NCBI RefSeq assembly: GCF_041154505.1 | Contig: NZ_AP028672.1 | Location: 2,582,501-2,646,500 of the forward strand | Reading direction: 5' to 3' | From: Acidovorax sp. A79 | GTDB taxonomy: Bacteria > Pseudomonadota > Gammaproteobacteria > Burkholderiales > Burkholderiaceae_C | DNA: 64,000 nucleotides | Shown: one piece after another, positions 55,046 to 64,000 of the stretch | Layout: each line of letters starts with the position of its first letter | Position numbering within the stretch: position 1 is the first letter of the stretch | Notes under the pieces: generated by a model | The model's database searches: none | The model's input: the letters and a program-made list of their open reading frames with translations, nothing else | What the model was told of the DNA's origin: nothing | Translations under genes and position numbers: made by a program

Positions 55046-55112
55046 AAGCTCCTGATTTGATAGCTGTCAGCGCTTTATAGACAAGCGCTGGTGATCTGTT
55101 TGATTCAAAATT
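55046..55112. repeat. palindromic element, intergenic copy after the NarL-type regulator
   Basis: GATTTGATAGCTGTCAGCGC, TTTATAGACAAGCGCTGGTG, ATCTGTTTGATTCAAAATTG. TCAGCGCTT/CAAGCGCTGGTGA is a good inverted core with the GATAGCT arm complete. Confidence 0.85.
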
Positions 55113-55354
55113 GAAGGTCCGGCAGACCGCGGTGCGACGGCCGCGCAATGCGCCCGCCTCCGAGACTCGGAACGGCCGATCACTGAGCGCAGATGTGCCG
55201 CGGGCTGCGCGCGGGCCGTGCGGCTTCCGCCGGGGCAAAAGCCGCCAGCGCGGGGGACCGCGCTCCGGGCTCCAGGCCGCCGGTGGAGGGGCGGGGGCGC
55301 CGCCCCGGTAAAATGCCGGGTTTCCCCTGAACCTCCCACCCTGAACCCTCCCCC
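55113..55354. other. GC-rich intergenic region upstream of tkt
   Basis: Very GC-rich, with several self-complementary stretches (CCGCGGGCTGCGCGCGGGCC; GGCGGGGGCGCCGCCCCGGT). No open frame looks coding. The AAAATGCC and the short AT patch just before tkt may be part of its promoter, but no clear boxes can be named. Confidence 0.4.
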
Positions 55355-58533
<3,179 letters not shown>

Positions 58534-58580
58534 GCGTTACCCTTGAGAATGAAGAAGCATTAGAAGCAACTACCCTGTTC

Positions 58581-58616
58581 AAGCCGGCCGCCTGCAAAGG
58601 CTGCCGGCTTTTTTTT
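58581..58616 (+). terminator. rho-independent terminator after gapA
   Basis: AAGCCGGC (58581-58588) and GCCGGCTT (58603-58610) form an 8-base stem around a 14-base loop, followed by a run of T. It is about 48 bases after the gapA stop and faces the convergent mechanosensitive-channel gene. Confidence 0.9.
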
Positions 58617-58652
58617 GCCCCCCCGCCCCGCGGTGCGCGGCAGGCCACCGCC

Positions 58653-59807
58653 TCAACGCGCGGCCACGGACGCGGACGCGGCAGCCGCCGCAGCAGCAGC
58701 ACCAGCCAGCGGCGCCGGGCCCTGGGACTGCGCAGGCGCGCTGGCGATGTGCACCGTGCTGGTGGGAAAGGCAAACTCCACCCCCATGGCCTTGAACTCG
58801 CGCATGAGGCCCAGGTTGATGGACTGCTGCAGGTCCATGTAGAGGTTGAACGCCGGGTCCTGGACGATGTAGACCACCTCGTAGTCCAGCGAACTCGCGC
58901 CAAACGCCTTGAAGTGCGCGCGGTCGAAGCGCAGCTCCGGATGGGCGTCGATGAGCTTGCGCACCACGCCCGGGATTGCCTCGGCCTGCTCGGGCGTGGT
59001 GTTGTACGACACACCGAAGCCGAACACGATGCGCCGCTTCTCCAGCATGCGGTAGTTGCTGATGGTCTGCTTGAGCAGGTCGGTGTTGGACATCACGATC
59101 TGCTCGCCCTGCAGGCTGCGGATGCGCGTGGTCTTCAGCCCGATCACCTGCACCATGCCCGAGACGCTTCCGACCACGATGAAATCGCCCACCTCGAAGG
59201 GCTTGTCCACCGCGATCGCGAGCGAGGCGAACAGGTCGCCCAGGATGTTCTGCACCGCCAGCGCCACGGCGATGCCCCCCACCCCCAGGCTGGCGATGAA
59301 GGCCGTGATGTTCACGCCCACGTTGGACAGGATGGCCAGCAGCACCACGCTCCACAGCAGCGTGCGCAGCCCCCAGGACAACAGCGTGGCGGAGGCGCTG
59401 ACCTGGGTCATGCCCGTGGACGAATGGCGTTCCACATACCGCCGCACGCCCATGCCGATGGCCCGCATGCCCCACAGGCCCATCTGCAGCGCAAGGGCGA
59501 CAAACCACAGCTGGCTGAGCCGGCTTTCCCAGCGGCCCGGCAGCTCCAGCAGGCTCGCGCCCACCAGCAGGGCCACGACCACCATGAGCAGGCGGCTCGT
59601 GCCCTCCAGCACCTCCACCACGGTGTGCGCCGCCGCGCTGCCGGACTGCGTGGCCCACACCCTGGCACGGCCCGTGAGCAGATGCAGCACCAGCAGGATG
59701 CCCACATAGGTCGTGGCGGCGGCGGCCAGCGCCACCATCAGGCTCCACAGCGGAACGCCCACGAAGGTCGTCTCGCGGATCCAGGTTGAGAAGGTCGATG
59801 GCGGCAT
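58653..59807 (-). CDS. MscS-family mechanosensitive ion channel
   Basis: Inner-membrane channel that releases solutes on osmotic downshock, 384 residues. Five hydrophobic segments lead to the pore helix FIASLGVGGIAVALAVQNIL, the MscS glycine/alanine pattern, and then to the beta domain (KPFEVGDFIVVGSVSGMVQVIGL). The C-terminus is Ala-rich. Start ATG 59805-59807 with a strong Shine-Dalgarno (AAGGAG, 7 bases upstream). It is larger than E. coli MscS (286), so closer to YbdG/YnaI-type members. Confidence 0.92.
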   Translation of the reverse strand: MPPSTFSTWIRETTFVGVPLWSLMVALAAAATTYVGILLVLHLLTGRARVWATQSGSAAAHTVVEVLEGTSRLLMVVVALLVGASLLELPGRWESRLSQLWFVALALQMGLWGMRAIGMGVRRYVERHSSTGMTQVSASATLLSWGLRTLLWSVVLLAILSNVGVNITAFIASLGVGGIAVALAVQNILGDLFASLAIAVDKPFEVGDFIVVGSVSGMVQVIGLKTTRIRSLQGEQIVMSNTDLLKQTISNYRMLEKRRIVFGFGVSYNTTPEQAEAIPGVVRKLIDAHPELRFDRAHFKAFGASSLDYEVVYIVQDPAFNLYMDLQQSINLGLMREFKAMGVEFAFPTSTVHIASAPAQSQGPAPLAGAAAAAAAASASVAAR

Positions 59808-60258
59808 GGTTGTTTCTCCTTGGTGGGGCGGCGGGCGCGGCACGCGCGCCGGGCTGCGGCGCGTGGCCCGCTTGCAGGCCTGCGTGGGCGCGGGTGCGGC
59901 CGCCGATGGCCGATGGCAGTGGCGCGCGGTGGACTGATTGATCGACAGCCAGCGCCGCGCAGAGTTCCCGCACCCTTGCACGGCACGGCCGCCAGCACCT
60001 GAGTGAGGGACGGGTGAAGCGGTGGACGACGCCCGGCACAGGCCCGGCCACGCCCCACGCAAATTGCAAGCGTTCGTAAGACATGGCCCACAGGAATACA
60101 GAGGCAGTGCCTACGCGGGCGGCGGGCCGCGCGGCGAACAATGCATTCATCAAAAAGCTGGCATGCATTGCCTGGCGCCGCGCCCCCTGCCCAGTGAGGC
60201 GCGCAACGCGCCGGGGCATGCCCACCAACAATCCACCCGCTCAGGAGGTCTCCACACC
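59808..60258. other. 451-base divergent region between the MscS-like and DUF4398 genes
   Basis: Starts with the Shine-Dalgarno of the MscS-like gene and ends with AGGAGGT before the DUF4398 start. The plus-strand frame is open from about 60022, but the sequence there lacks protein-like features. It should contain two divergent promoters; TTGCAAGCGTTCG at about 60065 is a weak candidate -35 region. No palindromic element. Confidence 0.4.
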
Positions 60259-60636
60259 ATGCACCCATCCACCCCCCTCCGTCTCACGGCCGCAGCCCTC
60301 GCGCTGGGCGCCCTGGCAGCATGCTCGTCCACGCCCCCGCCCACCGAACAGATGGCCGTCACCCGCACCACGGTGAACCGCGTGGCGGCGGCGCCGGCGA
60401 CGGCCACCAGCGCCCCCGTGGACCTGCAGCGTGCGCAGGAAAAACTCATCCTCGCCGAGAAGGCCATGGCCCAGCAGGACTACAAGAACGCCCGGCGCCT
60501 GGCGGCCGAGGCCGAGGTCGACGCCCGCGTGGCCGAGACCCGTGCCGACGCGGCACGCAATGCGACCAACCTTGCCCAGGTCCAGGACAGCATCCGCGCG
60601 CTGCAGGAAGAAATCAACCGCCGGTCCCCCCGCTGA
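60259..60636 (+). CDS. DUF4398-family lipoprotein
   Basis: A 125-residue exported lipoprotein: signal peptide with lipobox GALAAC (mature Cys22). The mature part is one long helical region (VDLQRAQEKLILAEKAMAQQ, AAEAEVDARVAETRADAARN) with heptad-like spacing, probably coiled-coil in the periplasm. Start ATG 60259-60261 with Shine-Dalgarno AGGAGGT. Genes of this family are commonly paired with an OmpA-like lipoprotein gene, as here (68 bases downstream). Function unknown; a role in the envelope is inferred. Confidence 0.88.
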   Translation: MHPSTPLRLTAAALALGALAACSSTPPPTEQMAVTRTTVNRVAAAPATATSAPVDLQRAQEKLILAEKAMAQQDYKNARRLAAEAEVDARVAETRADAARNATNLAQVQDSIRALQEEINRRSPR

Positions 60637-60704
60637 GGGCCGAGCGCTCCTGACCACGCCGCCCGCACCGCGGGCCGCTCTTGACCTTTGAAGGACACCA
60701 CACC

Positions 60705-61625
60705 ATGCACCGATTGATCCAACGTACCACCGCCCTGTGCACCAGCCTCATCGCCGTGGGGCTGCTCGCGGCCTGTGCCAGCACCGCGCCGTTCCCGGCG
60801 CTGGAGCAGGCCCGCTCCGCCGTGAGCGCCGTCGCCGGCGATCCCATCGTGAACCAGTACGCCCCCGTGGAACTGAAAGAAGCGACCGACGCTCTGGCCC
60901 GCGCCGACCGCGAATGGGCCGACGACCACGACGAATCGGAAACCAACCACCTGGCCTACATCGCACGCCAGCGCGCCGAGATCGCCACGAACGCGGCACG
61001 CTCACGCCAGCTGGACGCCAGCATCCAGCAAGCCAGCGGCGATGCCGACCGCATCCGCCTGCAGGCCCGCACCCAGGAGGCCGACCAGGCCCGCCTGCGC
61101 GCCCAGCAGGCCCAGGCCCAGGCCCTGAACGCCGAGCAGCGCGCCGCCCAGCAGCAGGCCAATGCCAGCGTCGCGATGGCCCAGGCCAGCGCCGCACAGG
61201 ACCGCGTGCGCGCACTGGAAGCCCAGCTGCGCGACATGGAAGCCCAGCAGACCGAGCGCGGGCTGCTCGTGACGCTGGGCGACGTGCTGTTTGCCTTCAA
61301 CAAGGCGGAGCTGTCGGCCCAGGCCGGCCCCCGCCTGGACAAGCTGGCCAGCTTCCTCAAGCAGTTCCCGGACCGCAAGCTGCTCGTCGAGGGCTACACC
61401 GACAGCGTGGGCTCCGACGGCTACAACCAGGACCTGTCGGACCGCCGCGCCCAGTCCGTGCGCGACGCGCTGGTGCAGCGCGGCGTGGACAACAGCCGCA
61501 TCACCGCGCGCGGCTACGGCAAGGCCCACCCCGTGGCCGACAACGCATCGCCGGAAGGCCGCGCCATGAACCGCCGCGTGGAGATCGTGATCGCCGACGA
61601 CAAGGGCACCCTGCGCGGCCGTTGA
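60705..61625 (+). CDS. OmpA-family lipoprotein with N-terminal DUF4398 region
   Basis: A 306-residue protein with lipobox GLLAAC (mature Cys24). The N-terminal part repeats the DUF4398 pattern (ALEQARSAVSAVAGD, YAPVELKEATDALARADREW), then a long Gln/Ala-rich coiled coil, then a C-terminal OmpA/Pal-type domain that binds peptidoglycan (LVEGYTDSVGSDGYNQDLSD, MNRRVEIVI). It probably bridges the outer membrane and cell wall. Start ATG 60705-60707. Ends before a strong terminator at 61707. Confidence 0.93.
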   Translation: MHRLIQRTTALCTSLIAVGLLAACASTAPFPALEQARSAVSAVAGDPIVNQYAPVELKEATDALARADREWADDHDESETNHLAYIARQRAEIATNAARSRQLDASIQQASGDADRIRLQARTQEADQARLRAQQAQAQALNAEQRAAQQQANASVAMAQASAAQDRVRALEAQLRDMEAQQTERGLLVTLGDVLFAFNKAELSAQAGPRLDKLASFLKQFPDRKLLVEGYTDSVGSDGYNQDLSDRRAQSVRDALVQRGVDNSRITARGYGKAHPVADNASPEGRAMNRRVEIVIADDKGTLRGR

Positions 61626-61706
61626 GCCCCTGGGGCGCCCGATCCCTCGGCGGACAGGCCGGGGGACGGCAAAGTCACCAGATCCCGCCAGCGTGCCGAA
61701 CGAACA

Positions 61707-61738
61707 AGCCCTGGAGCATCACTGCTCCAGGGCTTTTT
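61707..61738 (+). terminator. rho-independent terminator after the OmpA-like gene
   Basis: AGCCCTGGAGCATCACTGCT then CCAGGGCTTTTT: a 10-base stem (AGCCCTGGAG/CTCCAGGGCT) followed by T5, 82 bases after the stop codon. Confidence 0.92.
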
Positions 61739-61859
61739 CCTTTCAGGAAGCGCAGCCTTTGAACGTGGGCGCGAGCGGAGGTCTGCGAGGTGTTTGTGAC
61801 CGCGGAATGCCGCAGCCCGCCTGGTGAGATGGGCGAGAGCCCTCGTGCCTGTGCCTGGC

Positions 61860-62630
61860 TTAGCCTGCCGAGGACCGACCGGCCGAGACGCCGCTCTGCC
61901 GCGCCTTGTTCAATTCGCTCAGGTACGAGCCCAGAATCTGCTGCACCTCCTGCACGGGTCCGAGCACGCTGATGCGCGCGCCGTCCACGGCCACCTGCAA
62001 TCCCGCCGGCACCGCAAGGAACTGGATCAGGTCGGGGCGGTGCACGCCCAGCTGGTACAGGGAGGTCTTCATGAAGCGTGCCGGATCCTCAAGGCGTGCC
62101 TCGTCGTCCAGGTCCGAGAGCCACCAGCCGGAATCCGCCGCGTCGACGGGGTCGTTTCGGGTCAGCAGGATTCGACGGGCTTCCTGGTAGTTCACGTGCA
62201 CGACGGCGCTTTGGCGAAGCGACGGAAAGTCCGGCGCGATGGACGGGGAGAGGCTCTCCACAACGTCTTTCTGGTTGCGCAGCTGCATGAGCGTGTTGTC
62301 GACCGAATCGACGAACTTCACGGGCACCACCTGCATGTCGGGCTCCACCACCCGCAGGAATCCTGCGGGCCCCTCTTCCAGCATCGTGAACATCCAGCCG
62401 ACCTGCAGGCTCTCGCCACCGCGGAACTTATCGCCCCGGGCGACCCGTTGCTCGAAGAACTGCAGCAGGAAGGAGATGTCCTCCACCGGCACCGCGCTGT
62501 TCGACACCCGGATCTGGAACTCGGGATGGCCGTACAGCTTGCACCGGGAAGTGGCGTGCACGGATGGCGTGTCCGGCCGCGCCGGTGCAGGCTTGCGGCC
62601 GAATGTCGAGAGGATGGAGCGCAGGGACAT
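61860..62630 (-). CDS. hypothetical protein with an Imm33/DUF2185-like C-terminal domain
   Basis: A 256-residue soluble protein with no signal peptide. The C-terminal half (about 150-215) has the DSGW core (166-169, DAADSGWWLSDLDDEA) and the following D...L....P.....L pattern that I associate with the DUF2185/Imm33 immunity-like domain. The N-terminal half (about 30-125) is a second mixed alpha/beta unit (SFLLQFFEQRVARGDKFRGG, LQVGWMFTMLEE) that I cannot name. No toxin gene is beside it. Start ATG 62628-62630. It follows the aldo/keto reductase on the same strand. Confidence 0.6.
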   Translation of the reverse strand: MSLRSILSTFGRKPAPARPDTPSVHATSRCKLYGHPEFQIRVSNSAVPVEDISFLLQFFEQRVARGDKFRGGESLQVGWMFTMLEEGPAGFLRVVEPDMQVVPVKFVDSVDNTLMQLRNQKDVVESLSPSIAPDFPSLRQSAVVHVNYQEARRILLTRNDPVDAADSGWWLSDLDDEARLEDPARFMKTSLYQLGVHRPDLIQFLAVPAGLQVAVDGARISVLGPVQEVQQILGSYLSELNKARQSGVSAGRSSAG

Positions 62631-62693
62631 TTTTTTCAGGTGCGGCTGGGCGGCCCAGGGCGGCCGCCAGGCGGTCCGGGGCCGCAGGCCGAC

Positions 62694-63713
62694 TTACACC
62701 GCGTGGCTTTCGAACGTCTCGGTGTCCACCTCGCTCGCGCTCTGCGCGCTGTAGCGCGGGCCCACCACGGTGCGCTCGTTGATCAGTGCATCCAGCCGCG
62801 CGAGCACCGTGGCATCGAGCCGCACACCGGCCGCGCCCACATCGTCCCGCAGGTGCTCCACGCTGGTCGTCCCGGGGATGGGAATGATGTGCCCGCCCTG
62901 GTGCAGCAGCCAGGCCAGCGCCAGCTGCGCCGGCGTGCAGCCCACTTCGCGCGCGATGGCCTGGTAGCCGTCCAGCAGCTGCAGGTTGGCGGCGTAGGCA
63001 TCGGGGGCGAAGCGGGGCATGGCGCGGCGGATGTCCTTGGGGTCGAGGGCGGAGACGTCCCTGAGTTCGCCGCACAGAAAGCCCCGCGCCACGGGGCTGA
63101 AGGCCACGAAGGCCGCGCCCAGGTCGCGGCAGGCGTCGAGCACGGCGATCTCGGGGTTGCGTGTCCACAGCGAATACTCGGTCTGCACCGCCGCGACGGG
63201 GTGCACCGCGTGCGCGCGGCGCAGGGTGGCGGCCGACACTTCGGACAGGCCGATGCTGCGGATCTTGCCCGCGCGCACCAGGTCGGCCAATGCGCCCACG
63301 CTGTCCTCGATGGGCACCTTCTTGTCCCAGCGGTGCAGGTAGTACAGGTCGATCACGTCGGTCTGCAGGCGGCGCAGGCTGTCCTCGCAGGTCTGGCGCA
63401 GCGTGGCGGGGCGGCCGTCGATCACGCGCACCAGCTTGCCGTCGCCGTTCACGTCCACGCCCTGCATGCCGCATTTGCTGGCCAGGGTGAAGCGGCTGCG
63501 TTGGCTTTTCATCACGCGGCCCACCAGCGTTTCGTTGGCGCCGAAGCCGTACAGCGTGGCGGTGTCGAACAGCGTCACGCCCGCATCGAGCGCGGCCAGC
63601 AGCACGCGCTCGCCCTGCTCGGCCGACACGGGCGCGCCGTAGGCGTGCGAAAGGTTCATGCAGCCCAGGCCGATGGCCGAGACGGAGAAAGGTCCAAGGT
63701 TTCTTTGTTGCAT
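62694..63713 (-). CDS. aldo/keto reductase
   Basis: NADPH-dependent oxidoreductase with a TIM-barrel fold, 339 residues. The family start is SAIGLGCMNLSHAYG; the catalytic Asp and Tyr are in LFDTATLYGFGANE (Asp, Tyr), followed by the Lys region SKCGM and the His in YYLHRWDKKV. The NADP-binding end is IPIPGTTSVEHLRDDVGA. It resembles the YakC/AKR13-type group. Start ATG 63711-63713. Substrate unknown. Confidence 0.92.
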   Translation of the reverse strand: MQQRNLGPFSVSAIGLGCMNLSHAYGAPVSAEQGERVLLAALDAGVTLFDTATLYGFGANETLVGRVMKSQRSRFTLASKCGMQGVDVNGDGKLVRVIDGRPATLRQTCEDSLRRLQTDVIDLYYLHRWDKKVPIEDSVGALADLVRAGKIRSIGLSEVSAATLRRAHAVHPVAAVQTEYSLWTRNPEIAVLDACRDLGAAFVAFSPVARGFLCGELRDVSALDPKDIRRAMPRFAPDAYAANLQLLDGYQAIAREVGCTPAQLALAWLLHQGGHIIPIPGTTSVEHLRDDVGAAGVRLDATVLARLDALINERTVVGPRYSAQSASEVDTETFESHAV

Positions 63714-63769
63714 GGCGCAAGCTTACGGCATGCATGCACCCCGCGCCGCACGGCCGCTACGCGGCGTGC

Positions 63770-64000
63770 TCACTCCCAGAAGCTGCCCGTGGTGCGCGCG
63801 CGCACGCGCTGCACGCTGTACCGCGCGATCTGTTCGATCAGCTCTGCCGGCAGCGGCTGGTCGTAGGGCAGCACGATGGTGCCCTTGGTCGTCCTGACGG
63901 CCTGCAGCGCCTGCCCGAAATGCGCGAGCGCCGCAGCGGGCGGCGCAAAGCTCGCATGCGCCTTGTGCGCCGAAAAGGCGTACACGAAGCGCGGCTCGAT
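63770..64000 (-). CDS. DUF1801-family protein, C-terminal part (runs off the window)
   Basis: The frame is open from the right edge (its start lies outside) to TGA 63770-63772. The visible part, IEPRFVYAFSAHKAHASF through LIEQIARYSVQRVRART, has the pattern of the YdhG/DUF1801 fold (often called iron-chaperone-like or YjbR/CyaY-like). The piece ATTKGTIVLPYDQPLP-type segment carries the family's conserved KGTI/LPYDxPLP. Role unknown. Same strand as the aldo/keto reductase, 56 bases upstream. Confidence 0.75.
   Translation of the reverse strand: MEPRFVYAFSAHKAHASFAPPAAALAHFGQALQAVRTTKGTIVLPYDQPLPAELIEQIARYSVQRVRARTTGSFWE

Noticed and set aside
60022..60258. N-terminal extension of the DUF4398 gene in the open frame upstream
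   Set aside because: The Shine-Dalgarno, ATG 60259 and a signal peptide with lipobox right after it define the start.

Overview
The window is a GC-rich chromosomal segment that looks like a member of the Comamonadaceae (Burkholderiales), most like Acidovorax or a close relative. I base this on gene order (bamE-dapB-exbBD-leuS-lptE beside fur; hpf-ptsN-hprK; pntAB; tkt-gapA), on the betaproteobacterial type of glutamate-cysteine ligase, and on a short palindromic repeat with the core AGCGCTTnnnnnnCAAGCGCT that recurs throughout. The species assignment is inference, because no search could be run. I see no tRNA, rRNA, CRISPR array, prophage or insertion sequence. About 59 protein genes fill nearly all of the window, mostly housekeeping.

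Layout. 1-8.6 kb (minus strand): a truncated BenE-type transporter, then potassium uptake (kup, trkH, trkA) with gshA lying between kup and trkHA, then proA. 8.7-20 kb: a small hypothetical gene; holA; arginase on the opposite strand; then, all minus, bamE-dapB-exbB-exbD-leuS-lptE; fur divergent from bamE; hprK-ptsN-hpf. 20-27 kb: an MFS transporter, purC, a thioredoxin/TPR co-chaperone, purE-purK-tsaC. 27-31 kb: two convergent surface lipoproteins (a GDSL-like protein without its catalytic residues and a lipase-like hydrolase), a SemiSWEET and dacB. 31-35.5 kb (plus): a DMT transporter, tsaB-rimI-(holD-like gene), corA. 35.6-42 kb (minus): mtnN, an acyl-CoA ligase, pntB, pntA, a lipoprotein.

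42-49.6 kb: fba and pyk enclose a PmrAB/QseBC-like two-component system with a divergent PAP2 membrane phosphatase; their shared upstream region carries a CTTAA-N6-CTTAA repeat. A DHA2 efflux protein and a divergent LysR regulator follow. 50.7-54.1 kb: a CPBP protease, then the overlapping genes speD-murU-pepP. 54.4-58.5 kb: a NarL-type regulator, tkt, gapA. 58.6-64 kb: an MscS channel, two envelope lipoproteins (DUF4398, OmpA-like), an Imm33/DUF2185-like protein, an aldo/keto reductase and a truncated DUF1801 gene.

Three points stand out. (1) The palindromic element lies not only between genes but in frame inside at least six genes (proA, exbB, the co-chaperone, purK, mtnN, murU), where it adds about 15-20 residues; this recalls the protein-coding palindromic elements of Rickettsia. 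(2) The gene after rimI looks like a UDG-family relic but lacks the UDG motifs, and its ends resemble the DNA polymerase III psi subunit (HolD), whose gene lies next to rimI in E. coli. (3) The PAP2/two-component intergenic region carries a clear candidate autoregulatory operator.
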